Part shown: positions 15,601 through 29,600 of the stretch, one piece after another
How positions within the stretch are numbered: the first letter of the stretch is position 1
Layout of the letters: each line of letters starts with the position of its first letter
Assembly: GCF_016802725.1 (NCBI RefSeq)
Contig: NC_052678.1
Span: forward strand, 3,264,501 to 3,328,500
DNA from: Solenopsis invicta
Lineage: Eukaryota; Arthropoda; Insecta; Hymenoptera; Formicidae
Reading direction: 5' to 3'
DNA: 64,000 nucleotides
Notes under the pieces: model-generated
Told to the model about the DNA's origin: nothing
What the model saw: only the letters and a program-made list of their open reading frames with translations
Database searches by the model: none
Position numbers and translations under genes: made by a program

Positions 15601-16029
15601 AAAAAATTTCGAACTTTGACTGATATAACACTTTCGTCTTTTACTTTAGCGATTCGATCCATTATTATGAATGTTACAACTCTTCTCGAGGCTATCAGAA
15701 TACAGAGATATTGAAGAAATTCCAAAAATAATTTTTCTCAAAACTTTTGAACTTTGACTGATATAACTCTTTCGTCTTTCACTTTAGCGATTCGAACCAT
15801 TATGATAAAAGTTAGAACTCTTCTCGGGGCTAACAGAACACAGAGATATTGGAGTAATTCGCAAAAAAAATTTTTCTCAAAAATTTCGTAATTTGCCTGA
15901 TATAAGTCTTTCCTTTTTCAGTTCAGCAATTCGATAAAACATGATAAAAGTTATATCTCTTCTGTGGGCTATCAGAACACAGAGATAATGAAGAAATTCG
16001 GAAAAAAACCAATTTTACTAAAACATTTC
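12650..16029 (+). repeat. HOR-B copy 1 (22-monomer, ~3,076-bp unit type)
   Basis: Landmarks at 12,660, 13,265, 14,104, 14,916 and 15,504 recur with an offset of 7,551-7,552 bp at 20,212, 20,817, 21,656, 22,467 and 23,055. The unit is one monomer longer than HOR-A. A distinguishing mark is the pair of B/A monomers with GAGATTTTGG in place of GAGATATTGG. This copy differs from the others at single sites, for example a small insertion near 14,725 (ACATGAGATT against ACTGAGATT). Confidence 0.8.
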
Positions 16030-19000
16030 GAACTTTGACTGATATAACACTTTCGTCTTTTACTTTACCGATTCGATCCATTATGATAAATGTTATAACT
16101 CTTCTTGGGGCTATCAGAATACAGAGATATTGGAGCAATTCGCAAAAAAAATTTTTCGCAAAACTTTCGAACTTTGACATATATAACCCTTTCGTCTTTC
16201 ACTTTAGCGATTCGATCCATTATGATAAAAGTTAGAACTCTTCTCGGGGCTATCAGAACACAGAGATATTGGAGAAATACGCAAAAAATATTTTTCTCAA
16301 ATATTTCTAAATTTGCCTGATATAAGTCTTTCCTTTTTCAGTTCAGCGATTCGATACATCATGATAAAAGTTATATCTCTTCTTAGGGTTATCAGAACAC
16401 AGAGATATTGAAGAAATTCGGAAAAAAACCAATTTTACTAAAACATTTCGAACTTTAACTGATATAACACTTTCGTCTTTTACTTTAGCGATTCGATCCA
16501 TTTTGATAAATGTTATAACTCTTCTCGGGGCTATCAGAATACAGAGATATTGAAGAAATTCGCAAAAGTAATTTTTCTCAAAACTTTTGAACTTTGACTG
16601 ATATAACTCTTTCGTCTTTCACTTTAGCGATTCGAACCATTATGATAAAAGTTAGAACTCTTCTCGGGGCTATCAGAACACAGAGATATTGGAGAAATTC
16701 GCAAAAAAAATTTTTCTCAAACATCTCGAAATTTGCCTGATATAAGTCTTTCCTTTTTCAGTTCAGCAATTCGATACATCATGATAAAAGTTATATCTCT
16801 TCTGTGGGCTATCAGAACACAGAGATAATGAAGAAATTCGGAAAAAAACCAATTTTACTAAAACATTTCGAACTTTGACTGATATAAAACTTTCGTCTTT
16901 TACTTTAGCGATTCGATCCATTTTGATAAATGTTATAACTCTTCTCGGGTCTATCAGAATACAGAGATATTGAAGAAATTCCAAAAATAATTTTTCTCAA
17001 AACTTTTGAACTTTGACTGATATAACACTTTCGTCTTTCACTTTAGCGATTCGATACATTATGATAAAAGTTAGAACTCTTCTCGGGGCTATCAGAACAC
17101 AGAGATATTGGAGAAATACGCAAAAAAGTTTTTCTCAAAAATTTCGAAATTTGCCTGATATAAGTCTTTCCTTTTTCAGTTCAGCAATTCGATACATCAT
17201 GATAAAAGTTATATCTCATCTGTGGGCTATCAGAACACAGAGATAATGAAGAAATTCGGAAAAAAACCAATTTTACTAAAACATTTCGAACTTTGACTGA
17301 TATAACTCTTTCGTCTTTCACTTTAGCGATTCGAACCATTATGATAAAAGTTAGAACTCTTCTCGGGGCTATCAGAACACTGAGATATTGGAGAAATTCG
17401 CAAAAAAAATTTTTCTCAAAAATTTCGAAATTTGCCTGATATAAGTCTTTCCTTTTCCAGTTCAGCAATTCGATACATCATGATAAAAGTTATATCTCTT
17501 CTGTGGGCTATCAGAACACAGAGATAATGAAGAAATTCGGAAAAAAACCAATTTTACTAAAACATTTCGAACTTTGACTGATATAAAACTTTCGTCTTTT
17601 ACTTTACCGATTCGATCCATTATGATAAATGTTATAACTCTTCTCGGGGCTATCAGAATACAGAGATATTGGAGAAATTCGCAAAAAAAATTTTTGTCAA
17701 ACTTTCGAACTTTGACTGATATAACACTTTCGACTTTCACTTTAGCGATACGATCCATTATGATAAAAGTTAGAACTCTTCTCGGGGCTATCAGAACACA
17801 GAGATATTGGAGAAATACGCAAAAAAAGTTTTTCTCAAAAATTTCAAAATTTGCCTGATATAAGTCTTTCCTTTTTCAGTTCAGCAATTCGATACATCAT
17901 GATAAAATTTATATCTCTTCTGTGGGCTATCAGAACACAGAGATATTGGTGAAATTCGCGAAAAAACCAATTTTACTAAAAAATTTTGAACTTTGACTGA
18001 TATAACACTTTCGTCATTTACTTTAGCGATTCGATCCATTATTATGAATGTTATAACTCTTCTCGAGGCTATCAGAATACAGAGATATTGAAGAAATTCC
18101 AAAAATAATTTTTCTCAAAACTTTTGAACTTTGACTGATATAACTCTTTCGTCTTTCACTTTAGCGATTCGATCCATTATGATAAAAGTTAGAACTCTTC
18201 TCGGGGCTATCAGAACACAGAGATATTGGAGAAATTCGCAAAAATAATTTTTCTCAAAGATTTCGAAATTTGCCTGATGTAAGTCTTTCCATTTTCAGTT
18301 CAGCGATTCGATACATCATGTAGAAATTTATATCTCTTCTTAGGGTTATCAGAACACAGAGATATTGAAGAAATTCGGAAAAAAACCAATTTTACTAAAA
18401 CTTTTCGAACTTTAACTGATATAAAACTTTCGTCTTTTACTTTAGCGATTAGATGCATTTTGATAAATGTTATAACTCTTCTCGGGGCTATCAGAATACA
18501 GAGATATTGAAGAAATTCGCAAAAATAATTTTTCTCAAATCTTTTGAACTTTGACTGATATAACTCTTTCGTCTTTCACTTTAGCGATTCGAACCATTAT
18601 GATAAAAGTTAGAACTCTTCTCGGGGCTATCAGAACACAGAGATATTGGAGTAATTCGCAAAAAAAATTTTTCTCAAAAATTTCGTAATTTGCCTGATAT
18701 AAGTCTTTCCTTTTTCAGTTCAGCAATTCGATAAAACATGATAAAAGTTATATCTCTTCTGTGGGCTATCAGAACACAGAGATAATGAAGAAATTCGGAA
18801 AAAAACCAATTTTACTAAAACATTTCGAACTTTGACTGATATAACACTTTCGTCTTTTACTTTACCGATTCGATCCATTATGATAAATGTTATAACTCTT
18901 CTTGGGGCTATCAGAATACAGAGATATTGGAGCAATTCGCAAAAAAAATTTTTCGCAAAACTTTCGAACTTTGACTTATATAACCCTTTCGTCTTTCACC

Positions 19001-20574
19001 TTAGCGATTCGATCCATTATGATAAAAGTTAGAACTCTTCTCGGGGCTATCAGAACACAGAGATATTGGAGAAATACGCAAAAAATATTTTTCTCAAATA
19101 TTTCTAAATTTGCCTGATATAAGTCTTTCTTTTTTCAGTTCAGCGATTCGATACATCATGATAAAAGTTATATCTCTTCTTAGGGTTATCAGAACACAGA
19201 GATATTGAAGAAATTCGGAAAAAAACCAATTTTACTAAAACATTTCGAACTTTAACTGATATAACACTTTCGTCTTTTACTTTAGCGATTCGATCCATTT
19301 TGATAAATGTTATAACTCTTCTCGGGGCTATCAGAATACAGAGATATTGAAGAAATTCGCAAAAGTAATTTTTCTCAAAACTTTTGAACTTTGACTGATA
19401 TAACTCTTTCGTCTTTCACTTTAGCGATTCGAACCATTATGATAAAAGTTAGAACTCTTCTCGGGGCTATCAGAACACAGAGATATTGGAGAAATTCGCA
19501 AAAAAAATTTTTCTCAAACATCTCGAAATTTGCCTGATATAAGTCTTTCCTTTTTCAGTTCAGCAATTCGATACATCATGATAAAAGTTATATCTCTTCT
19601 GTGGGCTATCAGAACACAGAGATAATGAAGAAATTCGGAAAAAAACCAATTTTACTAAAACATTTCGAACTTTGACTGATATAAAACTTTCGTCTTTTAC
19701 TTTAGCGATTCGATCCATTTTGATAAATGTTATAACTCTTCTCGGGTCTATCAGAATACAGAGATATTGAAGAAATTCCAAAAATAATTTTTCTCAAAAC
19801 TTTTGAACTTTGACTGATATAACACTTTCGTCTTTCACTTTAGCGATACGATACATTATGATAAAAGTTAGAACTCTTCTCGGGGCTATCAGAACACAGA
19901 GATATTGGAGAAATACGCAAAAAAGTTTTTCTCAAAAATTTCGAAATTTGCCTGATATAAGTCTTTCCTTTTTCAGTTCAGCAATTCCATACATCATGAT
20001 AAAAGTTATATCTCTTCTGTGGGCTATCAGAACACAGAGATAATGAAGAAATTCGGAAAAAAACCAATTTTACTAAAACATTTCGAACTTTGACTGATAT
20101 AACACTTTCGTCTTTTACTTTAGCGATTCGATCCATTATTATGAATGTTATAACTCTTCTCGAGGCTATCAGAATACAGAGATATTGAAGAAATTCCAAA
20201 AATAATTTTTCTCAAATCTTTTGAACTTTGACTGATATAACTCTTTCGTCTTTCACTTTAGCGATTCGAACCATTATGATAAAAGTTAGAACTCTTCTCG
20301 GGGCTATCAGAACACTGAGATATTGGAGAAATTCGCAAAAAAAATTTTTCTCAAAAATTTCGAAATTTGCCTGATATAAGTCTTTCCTTTTCCAGTTCAG
20401 CAATTCGATACATCATGATAAAAGTTATATCTCTTCTGTGGGCTATCAGAACACAGAGATAATGAAGAAATTCGGAAAAAAACCAATTTTACTAAAACAT
20501 TTCGAACTTTGACTGATATAAAACTTTCGTCTTTTACTTTAGCGATTCGATCCATTTTGATAAATGTTATAACT
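16030..20574 (+). repeat. HOR-A block 2, ~1.6 copies, one monomer missing
   Basis: This block matches 26,656-31,340 with an offset of 10,627 bp on its left part and 10,765 bp on its right part. The 138-bp step between these offsets is exactly one missing monomer near 17,300. It otherwise has the HOR-A variant order seen in 1-8,353. Confidence 0.82.
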
Positions 20575-23500
20575 CTTCTCGGGGCTATCAGAATACAGGG
20601 ATATTGAAGAAATTCGCAAAAATAATTTTTCTCAAAACTTTTGAACTTTGACTGATATAACCCTTTCGTCTTTCACTTTAGCGATTCGAACCATTATGAT
20701 AAAAGTTAGAACTCTTCTCGTTGCTATCAGAACACAGAGATATTGGAGAAATTCGCAAAAAAAATTTTTCTCAAAAATTTCGAAATTTGCCTGATAGAAG
20801 TCTTTCCTTTTTCAGTTCAGCAATTCGATACATCATGATAAAAGTTATATCTCTTCTGTGGGCTATCAGAACACAGAGATATTGGTGAAATTCGCGAAAA
20901 AACCAATTTTACTAAAAAATTTCGAACTTTGACTGATATAACACTTTCGTCTTTTACTTTAGCGATTCGATCCATTATTATGAATGTTATAACTCTTCTC
21001 GGGTCTATCAGAATACAGAGATATTGAAGAAATTCCAAAAATAATTTTTCTCAAAACTTTTGAACTTTGACTGATATAACACTTTCGTCTTTCACTTTAG
21101 CGATTCGATACATTATGATAAAAGTTAGAACTCTTCTCGGGGCTATCAGAACACAGAGATATTGGAGAAATACGCAAAAAAAGTTTTTCTCAAAAATTTC
21201 GAAATTTGCCTGATATAAGTCTTTCCTTTTTCAGTTCAGCAATTCGATACATCATGATAAAAGTTATATCTCTTCTGTGGGCTATCAGAACACAGAGGTA
21301 ATGAAGAAATTCGGAAAAAAACCAATTTTACTAAAACATTTCGAACTTTGACTGATATAAAACTTTCGTCTTTTACTTTAGCGATTCGATCCATTTTGAT
21401 AAATGTTATAACTCTTCTCGGGGCTATCAGAATACAGGGATATTGAAGAAATTCGCAAAAATAATTTTTCTCAAAACTTTTGAACTTTGACTGATATAAC
21501 TCTTTCGTCTTTCACTTTAGCGATTCGAACCATTATGATAAAAGTTAGAACTCTTCTCGGGGCTATCAGAACACAGAGATATTGGAGAAATTCGCAAAAA
21601 AAATTTTTCTCAAAAATTTCGAAATTTGCCTGATATAAGTCTTTCCTTTTTCAGTTCAGCAATTCGATACATCATGATAAAAGTTATATCTCTTCTGTGG
21701 GCTATCAGAACACAGAGATATTGGTGAAATTCGCGAAAAAACCAATTTTACTAAAAAATTTCGAACTTTGACTGATATAACACTTTCGTCTTTTACTTTA
21801 GCGATTCGATCCATTATTATGAATGTTATAACTCTTCTCGAGGCTATCAGAATACAGAGATATTGAAGAAATTCCAAAAATAATTTTTCCTAAAACTTTT
21901 GAACTTTGACTGATATAACTCTTTCGTCTTTCACTTTAGCGATTCGATCCATTATGATAAAAGTTAGAACTCTTCTCGGGGCTATCAGAACACAGAGATA
22001 TTGGAGAAATTCGCAAAAATAATTTTTCTCAAAAATTTCGAAATTTGCCTGATATAGGTCTTTCCTTTTTCAGTTCAGCAATTCGATACATCATGATAAA
22101 AGTTATATCTCTTCTGTGGGCTATCAGAACACAGAGATAATGAAGAAATTCGGAAAAAAACCAATTTTACTAAAAAATTTCGAACTTTGACTGATATAAC
22201 ACTTTCGTCTTTTACTTTAGCGATTCGATCCATTATGATAAAAGTTACAACTCTTCTCGGGGCTATCAGAACACTGAGATTTTGGAGAAATTCGCAAAAA
22301 AAGTTTTCTCAAAAATTTCGAAATTTGCCTGATGTAAGTCTTTCCTTTTTCATTTCAGCGATTCGATACATCATGATAAAAGTTATATCTCTTCTGTGGG
22401 CTCTCAGAACACAAAGATATTGGTGAAATTCGCAAAAAAACCAATTTTACTAAAAAATTTCGAACTTTGACTGATATAACACTTTCGTCTTTTACTTTAG
22501 CGATTCGATCCATTATGATAAAAGTTACAACTCTTCTCGGGGCTATCAGAACACAGAGATTTTGGAGAAATTCGCAAAAAAAATTTTCTCAAAAATTTCG
22601 AAATTTGCCTGATATAAGTCTTTCCTTTTTCAGTTCAGCAATTCGATACATCATGATAAAAGTTATATCTCTTCTGTGGGCTATCAGAACACAGAGATAA
22701 TGAAGAAATTCGGAAAAAAACCAATTTTACTAAAACATTTCGTACTTTGACTGATATAACACTTTCGTCTTTAACTTTACCGATTCGATCCATTATGATA
22801 AATGTTATAACTATTCTCGGGGCTATCAGAATACAGAGATATTGGAGAAATTCGCAAAAAAAATTTTTCTCAAAACTTTCGAACTTTGACTGATATTACC
22901 CTTTCGACTTTCACTTTAGCGATTCGATCCATTATGATAAAAGTTAGAACTCTTCTCGGGGCTATCAGAACACAGAGATATTGGAGAAATACGCAAAAAA
23001 AGTTTTTCTCAAAAATTTCGAAATTTGCCTGATATAAGTCTTTCCTTTTTCAGTTCAGCAATTCGATACATCATGATAAAAGTTATATCTCTTCTGTGGG
23101 CTATCAAAACACAGAGATATTGGTGAAATTCGCGAAAAAACCAATTTTACTAAAAAATTTCGAACTTTGACTGATATAACACTTTCGTCTTTTACTTTAG
23201 CGATTCGATCCATTATTATGAATGTTACAACTCTTCTCGAGGCTATCAGAATACAGAGATATTGAAGAAATTCCAAAAATAATTTTTCTCAAAACTTTTG
23301 AACTTTGACTGATATAACTCTTTCGTCTTTCACTTTAGCGATTCGAACCATTATGATAAAAGTTAGAACTCTTCTCGGGGCTAACAGAACACAGAGATAT
23401 TGGAGTAATTCGCAAAAAAAATTTTTCTCAAAAATTTCGTAATTTGCCTGATATAAGTCTTTCCTTTTTCAGTTCAGCAATTCGATAAAACATGATAAAA

Positions 23501-23580
23501 GTTATATCTCTTCTGTGGGCTATCAGAACACAGAGATAATGAAGAAATTCGGAAAAAAACCAATTTTACTAAAACATTTC
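20575..23580 (+). repeat. HOR-B copy 2
   Basis: Tandem partner of the next block: landmarks 20,817, 21,656, 22,187, 22,467 and 23,055 recur 3,076-3,077 bp later at 23,894, 24,732, 25,263, 25,543 and 26,131. The period corresponds to 22 monomers. The variant CTCGTTGCTATC at about 20,717 is shared with about 23,797 but not with HOR-B copy 1, so copies 2 and 3 are the closer pair. Confidence 0.85.
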
Positions 23581-23650
23581 GTACTTTGACTGATATAACA
23601 CTTTCGTCTTTAACTTTACCGATTCGATCCATTATGATAAATGTTATAAC

Positions 23651-26600
23651 TCTTCTCGGGGCTATCAGAATACAGGGATATTGAAGAAATTCGCAAAAAT
23701 AATTTTTCTCAAAACTTTTGAACTTTGACTGATATAACCCTTTCGTCTTTCACTTTAGCGATTCGAACCATTATGATAAAAGTTAGAACTCTTCTCGTTG
23801 CTATCAGAACACAGAGATATTGGAGAAATTCGCAAAAAAAATTTTTCTCAAAAATTTCGAAATTTGCCTGATAGAAGTCTTTCCTTTTTCAGTTCAGCAA
23901 TTCGATACATCATGATAAAAGTTATATCTCTTCTGTGGGCTATCAGAACACAGAGATATTGGTGAAATTCGCGAAAAAACCAATTTTACTAAAAAATTTC
24001 GAACTTTGACTGATATAACACTTTCGTCTTTTACTTTAGCGATTCGATCCATTATTATGAATGTTATAACTCTTCTCGGGTCTATCAGAATACAGAGATA
24101 TTGAAGAAATTCCAAAAATAATTTTTCTCAAAACTTTTGAACTTTGACTGATATAACACTTTCGTCTTTCACTTTAGCGATTCGATACATTATGATAAAA
24201 GTTAGAACTCTTCTCGGGGCTATCAGAACACAGAGATATTGGAGAAATACGCAAAAAAGTTTTTCTCAAAAATTTCGAAATTTGCCTGATATAAGTCTTT
24301 CCTTTTTCAGTTCAGCAATTCGATACATCATGATAAAAGTTATATCTCTTCTGTGGGCTATCAGAACACAGAGGTAATGAAGAAATTCGGAAAAAAACCA
24401 ATTTTACTAAAACATTTCGAACTTTGACTGATATAAAACTTTCGTCTTTTACTTTAGCGATTCGATCCATTTTGATAAATGTTATAACTCTTCTCGGGGC
24501 TATCAGAATACAGGGATATTGAAGAAATTCGCAAAAATAATTTTTCTCAAAACTTTTGAACTTTGACTGATATAACTCTTTCGTCTTTCACTTTAGCGAT
24601 TCGAACCATTATGATAAAAGTTAGAACTCTTCTCGGGGCTATCAGAACACAGAGATATTGGAGAAATTCGCAAAAAAAATTTTTCTCAAAAATTTCGAAA
24701 TTTGCCTGATATAAGTCTTTCCTTTTTCAGTTCAGCAATTCGATACATCATGATAAAAGTTATATCTCTTCTGTGGGCTATCAGAACACAGAGATATTGG
24801 TGAAATTCGCGAAAAAACCAATTTTACTAAAAAATTTCGAACTTTGACTGATATAACACTTTCGTCTTTTACTTTAGCGATTCGATCCATTATTATGAAT
24901 GTTATAACTCTTCTCGAGGCTATCAGAATACAGAGATATTGAAGAAATTCCAAAAATAATTTTTCCTAAAACTTTTGAACTTTGACTGATATAACTCTTT
25001 CGTCTTTCACTTTAGCGATTCGATCCATTATGATAAAAGTTAGAACTCTTCTCGGGGCTATCAGAACACAGAGATATTGGAGAAATTCGCAAAAATAATT
25101 TTTCTCAAAAATTTCGAAATTTGCCTGATATAGGTCTTTCCTTTTTCAGTTCAGCAATTCGATACATCATGATAAAAGTTATATCTCTTCTGTGGGCTAT
25201 CAGAACACAGAGATAATGAAGAAATTCGGAAAAAAACCAATTTTACTAAAAAATTTCGAACTTTGACTGATATAACACTTTCGTCTTTTACTTTAGCGAT
25301 TCGATCCATTATGATAAAAGTTACAACTCTTCTCGGGGCTATCAGAACACTGAGATTTTGGAGAAATTCGCAAAAAAAGTTTTCTCAAAAATTTCGAAAT
25401 TTGCCTGATGTAAGTCTTTCCTTTTTCATTTCAGCGATTCGATACATCATGATAAAAGTTATATCTCTTCTGTGGGCTCTCAGAACACAAAGATATTGGT
25501 GAAATTCGCAAAAAAACCAATTTTACTAAAAAATTTCGAACTTTGACTGATATAACACTTTCGTCTTTTACTTTAGCGATTCGATCCATTATGATAAAAG
25601 TTACAACTCTTCTCGGGGCTATCAGAACACAGAGATTTTGGAGAAATTCGCAAAAAAAATTTTCTCAAAAATTTCGAAATTTGCCTGATATAAGTCTTTC
25701 CTTTTTCAGTTCAGCAATTCGATACATCATGATAAAAGTTATATCTCTTCTGTGGGCTATCAGAACACAGAGATAATGAAGAAATTCGGAAAAAAACCAA
25801 TTTTACTAAAACATTTCGTACTTTGACTGATATAACACTTTCGTCTTTAACTTTACCGATTCGATCCATTATGATAAATGTTATAACTATTCTCGGGGCT
25901 ATCAGAATACAGAGATATTGGAGAAATTCGCAAAAAAAATTTTTCTCAAAACTTTCGAACTTTGACTGATATTACCCTTTCGACTTTCACTTTAGCGATT
26001 CGATCCATTATGATAAAAGTTAGAACTCTTCTCGGGGCTATCAGAACACAGAGATATTGGAGAAATACGCAAAAAAAGTTTTTCTCAAAAATTTCAAAAT
26101 TTGCCTGATATAAGTCTTTCCTTTTTCAGTTCAGCAATTCGATACATCATGATAAAAGTTATATCTCTTCTGTGGGCTATCAAAACACAGAGATATTGGT
26201 GAAATTCGCGAAAAAACCAATTTTACTAAAAAATTTCGAACTTTGACTGATATAACACTTTCGTCTTTTACTTTAGCGATTCGATCCATTATTATGAATG
26301 TTACAACTCTTCTCGAGGCTATCAGAATACAGAGATATTGAAGAAATTCCAAAAATAATTTTTCTCAAAACTTTTGAACTTTGACTGATATAACTCTTTC
26401 GTCTTTCACTTTAGCGATTCGAACCATTATGATAAAAGTTAGAACTCTTCTCGGGGCTAACAGAACACAGAGATATTGGAGTAATTCGCAAAAAAAATTT
26501 TTCTCAAAAATTTCGTAATTTGCCTGATATAAGTCTTTCCTTTTTCAGTTCAGCAATTCGATAAAACATGATAAAAGTTATATCTCTTCTGTGGGCTATC

Positions 26601-26655
26601 AGAACACAGAGATAATGAAGAAATTCGGAAAAAAACCAATTTTACTAAAACATTT
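23651..26655 (+). repeat. HOR-B copy 3
   Basis: Second member of the 3,076-bp tandem pair. Its right end passes into HOR-A sequence (TTTCGAACTTTGACTG with TCTTTTACTTTACC near 26,655), whereas copy 2 continues with TTTCGTACTTTG and TCTTTAACTTTACC. Confidence 0.85.
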
Positions 26656-29600
26656 CGAACTTTGACTGATATAACACTTTCGTCTTTTACTTTACCGATT
26701 CGATCCATTATGATAAATGTTATAACTCTTCTTGGGGCTATCAGAATACAGAGATATTGGAGCAATTCGCAAAAAAAATTTTTCGCAAAACTTTCGAACT
26801 TTGACATATATAACCCTTTCGTCTTTCACTTTAGCGATTCGATCCATTATGATAAAAGTTAGAACTCTTCTCGGGGCTATCAGAACACAGAGATATTGGA
26901 GAAATACGCAAAAAATATTTTTCTCAAATATTTCTAAATTTGCCTGATATAAGTCTTTCCTTTTTCAGTTCAGCGATTCGATACATCATGATAAAAGTTA
27001 TATCTCTTCTTAGGGTTATCAGAACACAGAGATATTGAAGAAATTCGGAAAAAAACCAATTTTACTAAAACATTTCGAACTTTAACTGATATAACACTTT
27101 CGTCTTTTACTTTAGCGATTCGATCCATTTTGATAAATGTTATAACTCTTCTCGGGGCTATCAGAATACAGAGATATTGAAGAAATTCGCAAAAGTAATT
27201 TTTCTCAAAACTTTTGAACTTTGACTGATATAACTCTTTCGTCTTTCACTTTAGCGATTCGAACCATTATGATAAAAGTTAGAACTCTTCTCGGGGCTAT
27301 CAGAACACAGAGATATTGGAGAAATTCGCAAAAAAAATTTTTCTCAAACATCTCGAAATTTGCCTGATATAAGTCTTTCCTTTTTCAGTTCAGCAATTCG
27401 ATACATCATGATAAAAGTTATATCTCTTCTGTGGGCTATCAGAACACAGAGATAATGAAGAAATTCGGAAAAAAACCAATTTTACTAAAACATTTCGAAC
27501 TTTGACTGATATAAAACTTTCGTCTTTTACTTTAGCGATTCGATCCATTTTGATAAATGTTATAACTCTTCTCGGGTCTATCAGAATACAGAGATATTGA
27601 AGAAATTCCAAAAATAATTTTTCTCAAAACTTTTGAACTTTGACTGATATAACACTTTCGTCTTTCACTTTAGCGATTCGATACATTATGATAAAAGTTA
27701 GAACTCTTCTCGGGGCTATCAGAACACAGAGATATTGGAGAAATACGCAAAAAAGTTTTTCTCAAAAATTTCGAAATTTGCCTGATATAAGTCTTTCCTT
27801 TTTCAGTTCAGCAATTCGATACATCATGATAAAAGTTATATCTCATCTGTGGGCTATCAGAACACAGAGATAATGAAGAAATTCGGAAAAAAACCAATTT
27901 TACTAAAACATTTCGAACTTTGACTGATATAACACTTTCGTCTTTTACTTTAGCGATTCGATCCATTATTATGAATGTTATAACTCTTCTCGAGGCTATC
28001 AGAATACAGAGATATTGAAGAAATTCCAAAAATAATTTTTCTCAAATCTTTTGAACTTTGACTGATATAACTCTTTCGTCTTTCACTTTAGCGATTCGAA
28101 CCATTATGATAAAAGTTAGAACTCTTCTCGGGGCTATCAGAACACTGAGATATTGGAGAAATTCGCAAAAAAAATTTTTCTCAAAAATTTCGAAATTTGC
28201 CTGATATAAGTCTTTCCTTTTCCAGTTCAGCAATTCGATACATCATGATAAAAGTTATATCTCTTCTGTGGGCTATCAGAACACAGAGATAATGAAGAAA
28301 TTCGGAAAAAAACCAATTTTACTAAAACATTTCGAACTTTGACTGATATAAAACTTTCGTCTTTTACTTTACCGATTCGATCCATTATGATAAATGTTAT
28401 AACTCTTCTCGGGGCTATCAGAATACAGAGATATTGGAGAAATTCGCAAAAAAAATTTTTGTCAAACTTTCGAACTTTGACTGATATAACACTTTCGACT
28501 TTCACTTTAGCGATACGATCCATTATGATAAAAGTTAGAACTCTTCTCGGGGCTATCAGAACACAGAGATATTGGAGAAATACGCAAAAAAAGTTTTTCT
28601 CAAAAATTTCAAAATTTGCCTGATATAAGTCTTTCCTTTTTCAGTTCAGCAATTCGATACATCATGATAAAATTTATATCTCTTCTGTGGGCTATCAGAA
28701 CACAGAGATATTGGTGAAATTCGCGAAAAAACCAATTTTACTAAAAAATTTTGAACTTTGACTGATATAACACTTTCGTCATTTACTTTAGCGATTCGAT
28801 CCATTATTATGAATGTTATAACTCTTCTCGAGGCTATCAGAATACAGAGATATTGAAGAAATTCCAAAAATAATTTTTCTCAAAACTTTTGAACTTTGAC
28901 TGATATAACTCTTTCGTCTTTCACTTTAGCGATTCGATCCATTATGATAAAAGTTAGAACTCTTCTCGGGGCTATCAGAACACAGAGATATTGGAGAAAT
29001 TCGCAAAAATAATTTTTCTCAAAAATTTCGAAATTTGCCTGATGTAAGTCTTTCCTTTTTCAGTTCAGCGATTCGATACATCATGTAGAAATTTATATCT
29101 CTTCTTAGGGTTATCAGAACACAGAGATATTGAAGAAATTCGGAAAAAAACCAATTTTACTAAAACTTTTCGAACTTTAACTGATATAAAACTTTCGTCT
29201 TTTACTTTAGCGATTAGATGCATTTTGATAAATGTTATAACTCTTCTCGGGGCTATCAGAATACAGAGATATTGAAGAAATTCGCAAAAATAATTTTTCT
29301 CAAATCTTTTGAAATTTGACTGATATAACTCTTTCGTCTTTCACTTTAGCGATTCGAACCATTATGATAAAAGTTAGAACTCTTCTCGGGGCTATCAGAA
29401 CACAGAGATATTGGAGTAATTCGCAAAAAAAATTTTTCTCAAAAATTTCGTAATTTGCCTGATATAAGTCTTTCCTTTTTCAGTTCAGCAATTCGATAAA
29501 ACATGATAAAAGTTATATCTCTTCTGTGGGCTATCAGAACACAGAGATAATGAAGAAATTCGGAAAAAAACCAATTTTACTAAAACATTTCGAACTTTGA

